Assembly (NCBI RefSeq): GCF_008639165.1
Contig: NZ_CP029197.1
Coordinates: forward strand, 6,142,001 to 6,206,000
Length of the DNA stretch: 64,000 bases
DNA from: Streptomyces venezuelae ATCC 10712
GTDB lineage: Bacteria > Actinomycetota > Actinomycetes > Streptomycetales > Streptomycetaceae
Direction of reading: 5' to 3'
Shown: piece after piece, positions 33,521-42,061 of the stretch
Numbering within the stretch: the first letter of the stretch is position 1
Layout: each line of letters starts with the position of its first letter
Made by a program: the position numbers and the translations under genes
The notes under the pieces: generated by a model
The model's database searches: none
Told to the model about the DNA's origin: nothing
What the model saw: the letters and a program-made list of their open reading frames with translations, nothing else

Positions 33521-35079
33521 GAGGCATCGCCTCCGAGCGAGCGGTCGTGCTGCGCGTCGTCCGTGCCCGCTGCAGTGGGCACGGTGGGAGGGGCGGTCCG
33601 GGCTGCGGGAGGCCAGCCCAGCTGAGAATAGGCGCGGCCTTCGGAGATCGCGGTGATGGCCGTGCGGGTGTAGGACACGAGGCGGTCCGGAAGCTCGTGC
33701 CGCGGCCACCACTGCCAGTCCAGACACTTGTCGGTCTCGCGAACCTCGGGGGTGCCCTCCCACCGGCGTGCTCGGAAGACGAGCTGCATCAGGGGCAGGC
33801 TGCCCGGAGCGTCGACGACGTGGACGACGTGCGCCAGCTCCACGTCCGCGGGGTCGATGACCAGCCCCGCTTCCTCCCACGCCTCGCGGACCAGGCATGA
33901 GAGGGCAGATTCCTGCTCGCACCGCCCGGCGAGGTAGTGCCAGGTGTCGCCCGCGTACTTCGACTCGGGGTGACGCAGGCCGAGAAGTACCCGGCCTTCT
34001 GCGTCTTCGAGGTGGAGGTGGACCCCGACACCGTTGAGCACGGTCCGGCTGCCCCCGTCCCACACGGCAGGAGCCACGGCCGACCCGGTGTCCGGGGGGT
34101 TCTCGGCCGCGTGCTGGCGAATCAGGTCCCGGGTTGCGGGGCTCAGGCGTAGCCGGTCCAGTTCGTCGGGCGTGAACCAACGCACCAGCACGCCTTCGTG
34201 CAGCCGGAGCCGGTCGGTGTTGCCGCCCCACCGGCCGGTGAAGACCTGGACCGGGACGCTGAGGCCGTCGATGCTCGTGGCGGCCTCCACGGCGTAGGGC
34301 TTCACATCCTCAAGGCGGAGGTCGGGCACTTCCTCGGACAGCTCCCGCAGCAGGGTGCCCTCAAGGCTCTGGTCGTCGTGGGTGCGGCCGCCGCCGAGAA
34401 GGGCGAAGGCGCCCGACTGCCAGATGACGCCGGGCTTGTGGTCGCGCAGATGAAGCAGGTATCGGCCCGCCCCGTTGTGGATCAGCGCGGAAGCGTTCAC
34501 CGGCTCCGGCCGGCCGTCCAGGCCCGCCGCGATGAGTTTCGCGCGCAGTGTCGGCGAGGTGACTTCCGGCTGCGGGAGCCATTGGGCGCCGGAGACCTCC
34601 GCGTCCTGCAGCACGATCGTCGGCGGCTCCTCGCCGGCGAGGTAGAAGACGTAGCGGAAGTCGTAGTGGCAGTGGGCCGGTTCCCCCTTGGACGGGTTGG
34701 CGTCGATGTCGTGGACGTCGATGTCGATAGGAGAGCCGAGCAGCTGCCGGGTCAGGCACAGGGCGCCCGGCGCGATCCCGGCCTCCTCCGACACCTCGCG
34801 CAGCGCCGCGGCGAGCAGTGTGCGGTCCCCGGGCTCGATGTGGCCGCCGGGAGTGAGAATGTGGCCGCCGGTGGCCCGGTGCCGGATGTGCAGGACCCGG
34901 CCCTGCCGGTCGATGACGACAGCGCTGCACGTGACGTGCCCGGGCCGCGTCGTCCGGGCGGTCAGGTCGACAGGCCGGTCCAGAGCGGCAAGGAGTCCTG
35001 CCAAGGCGTCACGCTCGCCGGGGTGTCGGCCGAGGTACGCCTCGACGGTCTTGCGGATCGCGGTGGGGCTGGGTGACAT
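33517..35079 (-). CDS. Triple-NUDIX-domain protein
   Basis: 520 residues with three successive NUDIX folds. Domain 1 (about 45-180): PGGHIEPGDRTLLAAALREV then SEEAG. Domain 2 (about 195-330): LGGGRTHDDQSLEGTLLREL then SEEVPD. Domain 3 (about 350-490): AGRCEQESALSCLVREAWEE then AG. Domains 1 and 3 keep canonical GX5EX7REUXEEXGU features; domain 2 has Asp for the first Glu and lacks the last Gly, so it may be inactive. It is the first gene of the lower half of the run and 73 bp downstream of the ABC transporter. Confidence 0.85.
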   Translation of the reverse strand: MSPSPTAIRKTVEAYLGRHPGERDALAGLLAALDRPVDLTARTTRPGHVTCSAVVIDRQGRVLHIRHRATGGHILTPGGHIEPGDRTLLAAALREVSEEAGIAPGALCLTRQLLGSPIDIDVHDIDANPSKGEPAHCHYDFRYVFYLAGEEPPTIVLQDAEVSGAQWLPQPEVTSPTLRAKLIAAGLDGRPEPVNASALIHNGAGRYLLHLRDHKPGVIWQSGAFALLGGGRTHDDQSLEGTLLRELSEEVPDLRLEDVKPYAVEAATSIDGLSVPVQVFTGRWGGNTDRLRLHEGVLVRWFTPDELDRLRLSPATRDLIRQHAAENPPDTGSAVAPAVWDGGSRTVLNGVGVHLHLEDAEGRVLLGLRHPESKYAGDTWHYLAGRCEQESALSCLVREAWEEAGLVIDPADVELAHVVHVVDAPGSLPLMQLVFRARRWEGTPEVRETDKCLDWQWWPRHELPDRLVSYTRTAITAISEGRAYSQLGWPPAARTAPPTVPTAAGTDDAQHDRSLGGDAS

Positions 35080-35152
35080 GGGCTTCTCTCGCCTTCGAAG
35101 TCGTGAGAGCGGGGTGGCGGGCAGGCTGAGGGGAAGGGGGCGCTCGGGTGGG

Positions 35153-37186
35153 TCAGCTCGGCGTCTCCTGTCCGGACGGCTGGGTGCTGCGGGGGCCGGG
35201 AACGACGTCGGCCACGGGCGCGATGCCGTATTGCGCGGCCTGGGCGGTGAACATTCCCTGGTACAGGCCGCCCTCGTGGGACATCAGGTCCTCGTGGGTG
35301 CCGTCCTCGACGGCACACCCCTGATCGAGGACGTAGATGTGGTCGGCGTGCATGGTCGCGGCGAGCCGGTGCGTGACGAGCACGACCGCGTGCCCCTCCT
35401 CGGCCAGGGACCACAGCCCCTCGAACGCGGCGATTTCCGCATGGGGATCCAGGGCGCTGGTCGGCTCGTCGACCAGCAGGAACGGCGCCTGCCGGTACCG
35501 AGTTCGAGCGGACCCCAGCTTCTGCCACTGCCCTCTCGAGAGTTGGACACCGCGCTCGTAGCCCTTGAACACGATCGAGTCCCATCCGTGCGGCAGACCC
35601 TCGACCAGCTTGAGCACGCTTGCTTCTCCTGCGGCCTTGCGGACGCGGTCCATGTCCCGGGGGCGGTCGCCGGCACCGATGGCCACGTTCGCGGCCGCCG
35701 TCATCTCCCAACGCGGGAAGTCCTGCGCCAGCAGCCCGACCTCGGCGAAGACCTGGGCGCGGTCCGCCTCACGCAGCCCGACCCGCTCGCCCGACTCACC
35801 CACCCACCACACGTCCCCCTCGGAGGGGAGCAGTAGACCGGCAAGCACCTTCGTGAGCGTGGTCTTCCCCGAGCCGTTCGCACCCACCAGGGCCGTTACT
35901 TTCCCCCGCGGGACCCGCACGCTCACGCCCTTCAGGGAAGGACCCTCGGCACCCGGATAGGTGAAGGACACCGCCTCCGTCCTCACCTCCCGCGCCGGCG
36001 CGGGCAGCGGGGTCCCGGTGTGCGGGATTGCGTTCTCGCCCGCCACTGCGATGGCGTCCTCGGTGTCGGTGAGGAACAGCAGCTCCTCGTACAGTCGGTT
36101 GACCTGCTGCACCAGCGACGTGAGTCGCGCCGTCGACGTACGGATGGCGATCACCGCGGTCCCGCCGACGGCGAGCGGCAGGCCACCGGTCGACAGCAGC
36201 CACCACAGCACGCCGTAGCAGGCCAGCGACGCCACACCGGCGAACGCGCCGGCGACCAGATCCGTGGACGCCTGCGCCCGGGCCAGGCGCCGCTGCTCCG
36301 CCTCCGTCTGCCTCGACATCTCCTCGTAGCTGGACAGCAGCTTCGTGCCGGCCGCGTGCACGCGGATCTCCCCGGCGGCGTGCGGGCGTGTCAGGTAGGC
36401 CAGCAAGGAGGCGATCGCTCTGCGGTGGTCGACCCAGGCCATCCGGGAGAGGTAGTCACGGCGCGCGGAGCGGACCGCGCCCCACCCCTTGGGCAGGGCG
36501 ATCGCCAGCAGCATCGGCAACAGCGTCCAGTGCAGCGCCGCGAGCACGACGGCGGCCGCAGCCATGCCGATCACCACATTGCCCACGCCGACCGACAGCC
36601 GCAGCATGCTGCGGGCCGAGTCGGTGCCGAACCTTCCCGCCTCCAGGATCCGCTGGATCTCCGGCCGCTCGGTCGCCTCCACCTCCACGCCGGTGACGGC
36701 CCTGTAGTACCGGGCGGAGACCGCCCGCTCCACCTGCGGCTCCAGACGGCCCGACATCGCCGTCGACCACGCCGACAGCACGGCGGTGGCCACCGCCGCG
36801 ACCGCGAGCGCCACGAGCGACGGCAGGGCGTCGTGGAGCTTGTCCACGGTGGGGCCGTCGGCGAACAACTGCGCGAGGACGCCGTTGACCGCCACCAGGC
36901 CCCACCCGGCCGTCACGCCCTGCCCGAGCTCGGCTGCCACGACCCCCATCAGCGCGCGCCGGTCCGCCTTCCAGCCGGTGCGCAGCACCATGCCCACCAT
37001 CTGCGGCAGCGCGGCAGCCATGTGCCCGAACTTCAGCCGGGTCAGCGGGCCTTCGTGCCGGACGTAGGACTGGTCGTAGCGCAGCCGGCCGCCATAAAGC
37101 TCCCGCTCGGCATCCGAGATGCTGTCCGTGGCTCCGGCCTTCTGCGGGCTTGCGATCTCATCGCTGCCTGGTTCGACTGACGTCAA
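35153..37186 (-). CDS. ABC transporter, fused membrane and ATPase domains
   Basis: About 677 residues from a TTG preceded by GAGGGGG at good spacing; in-frame starts upstream have no such site. About six helices fill residues 90-340 (LVALAVAAVATAVLSAW, VVIGMAAAAVVLAAL, FAGVASLACYGVLWWLL). ATPase: Walker A GANGSGKTT, signature LSRGQ (Arg for Gly), Walker B LLVDEPTSALD, H-loop VLVTHRL. This is a half-transporter exporter that should dimerise to pump a product out, plausible as the export or self-resistance step of the cluster. Confidence 0.87.
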   Translation of the reverse strand: MTSVEPGSDEIASPQKAGATDSISDAERELYGGRLRYDQSYVRHEGPLTRLKFGHMAAALPQMVGMVLRTGWKADRRALMGVVAAELGQGVTAGWGLVAVNGVLAQLFADGPTVDKLHDALPSLVALAVAAVATAVLSAWSTAMSGRLEPQVERAVSARYYRAVTGVEVEATERPEIQRILEAGRFGTDSARSMLRLSVGVGNVVIGMAAAAVVLAALHWTLLPMLLAIALPKGWGAVRSARRDYLSRMAWVDHRRAIASLLAYLTRPHAAGEIRVHAAGTKLLSSYEEMSRQTEAEQRRLARAQASTDLVAGAFAGVASLACYGVLWWLLSTGGLPLAVGGTAVIAIRTSTARLTSLVQQVNRLYEELLFLTDTEDAIAVAGENAIPHTGTPLPAPAREVRTEAVSFTYPGAEGPSLKGVSVRVPRGKVTALVGANGSGKTTLTKVLAGLLLPSEGDVWWVGESGERVGLREADRAQVFAEVGLLAQDFPRWEMTAAANVAIGAGDRPRDMDRVRKAAGEASVLKLVEGLPHGWDSIVFKGYERGVQLSRGQWQKLGSARTRYRQAPFLLVDEPTSALDPHAEIAAFEGLWSLAEEGHAVVLVTHRLAATMHADHIYVLDQGCAVEDGTHEDLMSHEGGLYQGMFTAQAAQYGIAPVADVVPGPRSTQPSGQETPS

Positions 37187-37661
37187 CGTGTTCCCCCTCG
37201 TGGACGTGGTGGTGGCGTCGGCATGCTCAACGACGCCGCGCGATTCGAGCGCCTGTTCCTTTCGGACGGATCGGGCGCCCTGTGATTCCGCGGCTTTCCG
37301 AAGGTGTGCAGTGCATCGACCCTTGCCGCGCAAGAGCACTCGGCCGGGCGCGGAATGGCCGAAACGCCGACCTCCAAGCGCGGCGGCGGCACGCGGTCGG
37401 CAAGGCCTTCAACCTGATGCCTCACCCTGCTTGCCGAAGCGGACGAAAGGATCAAGCTCAGCCTCGCGAACGCAGGGGCCGAGGGCGTCATTGCCGGCCT
37501 CCTGGTGCTGCTCGCAGGCAAGCCCTGATTCACGCCGCCTGGCGCCCGGAGTGCTGCGGGCAGACGTGCTCCGCATCGAGCAACAGCCGTGCGTGCGCCG
37601 CCGGTTGGCCGAGGCGCGGATTCTCCCGGGGTGAGCAGAGATAGCGCCTCGACGGGGGAGG
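37187..37661. other. Intergenic stretch with a possible gene remnant on the plus strand
   Basis: About 475 bp, the only long gap in the minus-strand run, so it probably carries the promoter of the ABC/NUDIX half. On plus, an open stretch ending at 37528 reads LAEADERIKLSLANAGAEG and VIAGLLVLLAGKP, with codon use like a real gene but no start, suggesting a decayed C-terminal fragment. No family recognised. Confidence 0.4.
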
Positions 37662-39005
37662 TCATCGGTCGGTGTCCTTCTGCTCCCTGGACACCTCGCT
37701 GCGGGCCTTCAAGCCCTGCTGGAGCTGGTTGGTGGCGTGGCGGCGGAGAAGGCTCAGGCCGTGGTCGAGAGTGGCCGGCTCCTCCGAGAGATTGATCCTC
37801 AGCAGTTGGCCACCGGGGTAGAGCGCCTCCCAAGCGCCGGAGGTGCCGCCGTGGACGACGGTCGGGTTGAGCCGCAGGCCGGATCGCCCGCACCGTGCGA
37901 CCCACTGGAGGAAGTCTGCTCGGGGTGTGCGGAGTTCGGCGAAGGCGGAGTAGCCGGTGGCGGGCTGGAGGCCGGTGACGGGCCGGAGCGGCGACTGGGG
38001 GCTGGCGATGGCGAGCGCGTTGCGGCGGAAGCGTTCGCCCATGGCGGTCAGGTGGTCGCGTACGCGGCGGTAGGTCTCTTCGTCGGGAAGGTCAGGTAGA
38101 CCGGCGCGGTGAATGCAGTCCTGAGCTGTCTGGACCAGCTTGGAGGTCTGCTCGCGGGGGGCCTCCACGAGGGCGAGTAGGGAGGCGTAGAAGAGCATGA
38201 CGACCTCGCCGACGGGGTCGCTACTCATGGCCATCCGCTCGAACCGGTCGCGTCCGAAGTGACTCAGCAGCGCCTTGTTCCGCGTGACGACGACCGCCGC
38301 GCGAAGGCCGGGCAGGGAGAGATCCTTCGAGGCGGTGAGGATCAGGGCGCACGCGTTCAGGTCGAGGCCGTGGGCGCGGTCGCGGAGTATCGCGGCCGGC
38401 TGTGGGCCTTCGGAGCCGACCTGGAAGGGAATGTCGATGAGGGTGAAGTCCGGCCTGGCCAGCTGCGGCAGGTCGTAGCGAGTGCCGGTGACGCCGTTGG
38501 GAAGGACTTCGACGAGGCAGGTGCGCGGCGTGGGCGCCGCGCTGGTGGCGTGGAGTGCACCGTCGTGCCGGTAGTAGGCGGTGACGGGTGCTCCCCAGCG
38601 GACGGCGGACTGGTCGAAGGCGTAGTAGTTCGGAAGCGGCAGGACGAGACCGTGGCCGGTGTCGGCGAGGTGGGCGATGGTCAGGTTGATGGCCTCGGTG
38701 CCGCCGCGAGTGAAGAAGATGTCCGAGGCGTCCAGGTGCATGTTCAGGTGGCTGCCGAGGAGTTCGGCCATCGCCGCCCGTGTGTCGGAAGGGCGGCGGC
38801 CCGCGTATGCGGAGAGGGTCCCGTCGCGGATGAACCGGTCCAGCAGTGTGGACAGGTAGCGGGCGAGGTCCGGGGAGGGCGGGAAGCGGTTGCAGCCCTC
38901 CCCGAGCTCGATCGTCGTCTCGGGGTCCGAGTCAGCATCGGCGCGTAGGGCGCCGAAGGCGGTGAGGCAGTCGGCCTGCGCGGGCGCGGGGATGGTGTCG
39001 TGCAC
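37662..39005 (-). CDS. PLP-dependent class I/II aminotransferase
   Basis: 447 residues. Fold-type I features: TRGGTEAINLTIAHLADTG (phosphate-binding region), PLPNYYAFDQSAVRWG, an Asp-containing TLIDIPFQVGSEG, the Schiff-base Lys in LILTASKDLSLPGLRAAV, and a C-terminal Arg in QLLRINLSEEP. Length and layout match histidinol-phosphate/aspartate aminotransferase relatives. It would transaminate a keto acid or keto-sugar-derived intermediate, or act as a decarboxylase or lyase; the substrate is not readable. It lies 65 bp downstream of the HAD gene. Confidence 0.84.
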   Translation of the reverse strand: MHDTIPAPAQADCLTAFGALRADADSDPETTIELGEGCNRFPPSPDLARYLSTLLDRFIRDGTLSAYAGRRPSDTRAAMAELLGSHLNMHLDASDIFFTRGGTEAINLTIAHLADTGHGLVLPLPNYYAFDQSAVRWGAPVTAYYRHDGALHATSAAPTPRTCLVEVLPNGVTGTRYDLPQLARPDFTLIDIPFQVGSEGPQPAAILRDRAHGLDLNACALILTASKDLSLPGLRAAVVVTRNKALLSHFGRDRFERMAMSSDPVGEVVMLFYASLLALVEAPREQTSKLVQTAQDCIHRAGLPDLPDEETYRRVRDHLTAMGERFRRNALAIASPQSPLRPVTGLQPATGYSAFAELRTPRADFLQWVARCGRSGLRLNPTVVHGGTSGAWEALYPGGQLLRINLSEEPATLDHGLSLLRRHATNQLQQGLKARSEVSREQKDTDR

Positions 39006-39070
39006 GGGTGGCTCCGGTGCGCCATGGGCCGGGGCGCTGCCGGGCTTCCGCGGTGCGGACGTCGGTGACG

Positions 39071-39835
39071 TTACCGGATCGGCAGGGCTCCGGGGGCGGT
39101 TGCCTCCAGCGGGGGTACCTCATGCAGAGCCGGGTGGCGCCAGTCCCGGGTGGGGGTGGAGGTCAGGAGGATGCCTGCGGCCGCGTCGAGGTCGGGTGTG
39201 TCGGTGTGCTGGTTGCGCCGGACCCAGATGGCGTCGATGCCGGCGCGCCGGGCGCCCGCGGCGTCGGCCCGGGGGTTGTCGCCGATCATGACAAGCCGCG
39301 CGGGGCCTGCGGCTTCCCGGGCGAGGCGGAATGCCTCGGGGTGGGGCTTCTCGTAGCCGCTGGCGGCGGAGTTGATCACCGCGCGAAACCGGTTGTCGAT
39401 GCCGAGGGCGGCCAGAAGCGTGGGGAGTTCGGGAACGTGGTTGGAGAGGAGCACGTGCTGCCAGCCTTGCGCGGTGAGCCTGTCGAGGACGCGCAGGGCC
39501 TGCGGGTAGAGGCTCCAGGCGGCGGGGTCGGTGTAGGCGGCGCGGGTGGCCGCCGCCGCGGCCTGCGGGCCGGCCGTGCCAAGGCGGGTGAGTGCTTCGG
39601 CGACGACAGCGGTGATGTGGTCCCACCAGGCGTCCGGCTCGTTCAGGTGCGGGTGCGGGTCCTGCGCGGCGTGCCAGGGGAAGCCGGTCGCGAGAGCCTC
39701 GAACATCTCGGGGAACGCCCACCCGTGGCCCGGCTGCTGGGTGTCCAGGACTTCGAGGAGGCACTCGGCCCAGGTTCCGCGGCGGCGGTGGCCGAGCGTC
39801 CCGTCGAAGTCCCATATGGCGACCTTGGCCGTCAC
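39071..39835 (-). CDS. HAD-superfamily phosphatase
   Basis: About 254 residues. Motif I is IWDFDGTLGHRR (intact DxD), motif II VLLSNHVPELP, motif III Lys in SGYEKPHPEAF, motif IV VMIGDNPRADAAGA, the full set of a cap-C1 phosphatase. The start overlaps the exonuclease-like gene stop (GTGA). In toyocamycin biosynthesis a HAD protein is encoded with the preQ0 genes and is thought to dephosphorylate a nucleotide intermediate; the same role is a reasonable inference here. Confidence 0.86.
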   Translation of the reverse strand: MTAKVAIWDFDGTLGHRRRGTWAECLLEVLDTQQPGHGWAFPEMFEALATGFPWHAAQDPHPHLNEPDAWWDHITAVVAEALTRLGTAGPQAAAAATRAAYTDPAAWSLYPQALRVLDRLTAQGWQHVLLSNHVPELPTLLAALGIDNRFRAVINSAASGYEKPHPEAFRLAREAAGPARLVMIGDNPRADAAGARRAGIDAIWVRRNQHTDTPDLDAAAGILLTSTPTRDWRHPALHEVPPLEATAPGALPIR

Positions 39836-40665
39836 CACAGATCCAGCGCTTCCAGGACCTGCGCCGCCGTGGGCAGCGGCGCGGTGGGGGTGGCGGTGAG
39901 GAGGTTGTCGGGGAGGTCGGTCTTGGTGTCGAGCTTGATCATCTCGCGCCAGCGCAGGACCTGTTGCCACTGCGACGTCCAGGCGGGGCGCAGCTCGTCG
40001 GCCGGGATGTTTTCGAGCTGGCGTCCGTCGGCCAGGAGGCGGGCGGCGGTCGTGGCACCGATCCCGCGGACGCCGGGAATGTTGTCGGCGGGGTCGCCCA
40101 TCAGGGCGCGGAAATCCGGCCACTGCTCGGCGAGAACGCCGTAACGGGGGAGGATGTGCTCGCCCGCGGTGTAGCGGCGCTCCATGGCGAGGCCGGTGTT
40201 CAGCAGGCGCACGCTGGGGTCGGTCAGCAGCTGGAGGTAGTCCTTGTCGGTGGTCATGATGTCGACTGCGCGGCCCGCGGCGCGGGCGCCGGTTGCCAGG
40301 GTGGCGATGACGTCGTCCGCCTCGCAGCCGTCCTGCTCGATCCACCGGACGCCCGTGTGTTCGAGCGCGTTTTTGACCAGGGCGAGCGACTCGATCAGGC
40401 CGGGCTCGGGGGCGGGACGCTGGGCCTTGTAGTCGCTGTCCTGCCCGGCGCGGGCCTGGGAGCCGTCCTCGGAGTCGAAGACCACGAAGATCTCGGATGC
40501 GTCGGCGTGCTGGATCTGTGCCTTGCGCAGCAGCGCGGTGAAGCCGAACACGCCGGTGCGGTCGATGGTCTTGTCGCGGCTCATGATGCGGGCGGCGAAG
40601 CCGTACCAGGCGCGGTGGAGGAGGTAGTGGCCGTCGACGAGCAGCAGGGGTGCGGTTGCGGTCAC
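39832..40665 (-). CDS. 5'-3' exonuclease / flap-endonuclease-like protein (Pol I N-domain family)
   Basis: 277 residues, the size of a stand-alone FEN. The acidic metal centre is visible: LLVDGHYLLHRAWYG, FVVFDSEDGSQAR, GCEADDVIATLA and MTTDKDYLQLL, followed by the H3TH motif GDPADNIPGVRGIGATTAARLL. A lysine/arginine-containing helical arch also seems present (DYKAQRPAP). The GTG overlaps the glycosyltransferase stop. FEN proteins remove 5' flaps or RNA primers; finding one coupled to glycosyltransferase and RT-like genes is unexpected. No DNA polymerase is encoded beside it. Confidence 0.88.
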   Translation of the reverse strand: MTATAPLLLVDGHYLLHRAWYGFAARIMSRDKTIDRTGVFGFTALLRKAQIQHADASEIFVVFDSEDGSQARAGQDSDYKAQRPAPEPGLIESLALVKNALEHTGVRWIEQDGCEADDVIATLATGARAAGRAVDIMTTDKDYLQLLTDPSVRLLNTGLAMERRYTAGEHILPRYGVLAEQWPDFRALMGDPADNIPGVRGIGATTAARLLADGRQLENIPADELRPAWTSQWQQVLRWREMIKLDTKTDLPDNLLTATPTAPLPTAAQVLEALDLW

Positions 40666-42041
40666 GGCGTGGCCTCCAGGGTCTGGTGCGTGCTGGTGGG
40701 TGCCTGTGACCGCGGCGTACGGGCGTCCGTTGCCGGATGACCATGGAGTCTAGCCACGGGGGTGGTGTGAGACTGCCAGAACGTGGCCAGCAGCGCCGCG
40801 AGGTGTTCGGCAGCGTTACGTTCGGCGACGACCCTGCTGTGGGCGGCGGTGCGCAGCCGGGTGCGTTCGTCGTTGGTCAGGGTGAGCGCCCGGCGTAGGC
40901 CGGCGGTCAGGGCGCCGGGGGCGGGGTCGTAGAGCAGGCCGTTGTGGCCGTCGGTGATCTGTTCGGGGAAGCCGTCGATGTTCGGGGCCAGGACGACGGC
41001 TCCGGTGTGCTGGGCCCACAGGGCGGTCTCGAAGACGATGTTGGCCAGGGTCTCGCCGCGGCTGGGGACCGCCATGGTGACGGTGTCGGGCCAGGCGGCC
41101 AGCGCGCGGGGGATGTCCCGGTCGTAGCGGCCGACGATGGTGGCGCTGAGTCCGAGCTCGGCGCTGCGGTCGCGGTAGGAGTTCAGCAGGGCGGCGCGGT
41201 CGTCATCGGTCGGGACGGCGACCATCGCCAGGTGGACGTCGTCGCGCAGCGGGGCGAGTTCCTCGATGAGGACGTCGAGGCCCTTGGTGTGGTCGGTGCG
41301 GCCGACTGCGGCGACGACCGGCCGGCCAGCGGGGATGCCGAGGGCGCGCACGATGCGTTCGGCTTCGGTCCTGGTCGGTGGGGTGAGGTCGGCGGAGGTG
41401 AGGTGGAGTCCGGACGGCCAGGGCCGGAGGCTGGCCGGGTCGAGGCCGTACTGGCCCTGAAGGTGGCGGGTGAGGAAGTCGCCGATGTCGGCGACCCAGG
41501 TGCGCGGGTGGAGCTTGGCGGCGGCGATGGCCTCCTCCTCCCAGGTGACGCGGCCGGGGTCGGGGCGGGGGCGTTCGGTGATGCGGGCGGTGGAGAACAA
41601 GGCCAGCAGGACCTCCACGGCCGGGTGGACGCCGACGTGGTGGGCGAGTCCGGCGAAGGGGGTGTCGACGCCGATGGCCAGCACCTTGGCGTGCCGGTCG
41701 GCGAGGTGCGTGGCGACGCGGGCGGCTTCGACGCACAGTTCCCGCCAGGCGTCCGGCTGCCAGAAGGGGCGGCGCGTGTCGTACGGCAGGATGATCACCT
41801 TGCCGCCGAGCCCTTCGACGACGCGTCGGGCGTAGAGGAGATCGTCCTCGTTGTAGCCCCAGGTGGCCGGGGTCGGCTCGGGGACGGCGAGGTACGGAAT
41901 GAAGGCGCCGACGTGCGCGCTCAGGCGGTGGTGGTGGCGGGCGAGGGTAGCCAAGAAGGTCTTGGTCTGACGGCCGATGCCGTTGGTGTTGTTGGCGATA
42001 CCGTTCACGGCGCAGTACAGCAGCGCGTTGGTCGGGGACAA
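40662..42041 (-). CDS. GT4-type glycosyltransferase
   Basis: About 459 residues from a TTG preceded by AAGGAGAGG. The donor-binding half has VAAVGRTDHTKGLDVLIEELAPL and the GT4 signature VPSRGETLANIVFETALWAQ (E-x7-E) with APNIDGFPEQITDGHNGLL. The N-terminal Rossmann half has GIANNTNGIGRQTKTFLATLAR. This is a GT-B retaining enzyme that transfers a sugar from an NDP-sugar. The last 40 residues are Thr/Ala/His-rich and may be disordered. It lies 20 bp downstream of the RT-like gene. Confidence 0.85.
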   Translation of the reverse strand: MSPTNALLYCAVNGIANNTNGIGRQTKTFLATLARHHHRLSAHVGAFIPYLAVPEPTPATWGYNEDDLLYARRVVEGLGGKVIILPYDTRRPFWQPDAWRELCVEAARVATHLADRHAKVLAIGVDTPFAGLAHHVGVHPAVEVLLALFSTARITERPRPDPGRVTWEEEAIAAAKLHPRTWVADIGDFLTRHLQGQYGLDPASLRPWPSGLHLTSADLTPPTRTEAERIVRALGIPAGRPVVAAVGRTDHTKGLDVLIEELAPLRDDVHLAMVAVPTDDDRAALLNSYRDRSAELGLSATIVGRYDRDIPRALAAWPDTVTMAVPSRGETLANIVFETALWAQHTGAVVLAPNIDGFPEQITDGHNGLLYDPAPGALTAGLRRALTLTNDERTRLRTAAHSRVVAERNAAEHLAALLATFWQSHTTPVARLHGHPATDARTPRSQAPTSTHQTLEATP

Positions 42042-42061
42042 CGAGGGCCTCTCCTTGTATG

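Noticed and set aside
37662..42041. Retron or group II intron around the RT-like gene
   Set aside because: No msr/msd-like structured RNA, no intron 5' GUGYG boundary or domain V-like hairpin seen, and the gene is embedded in overlapping reading frames on both sides.
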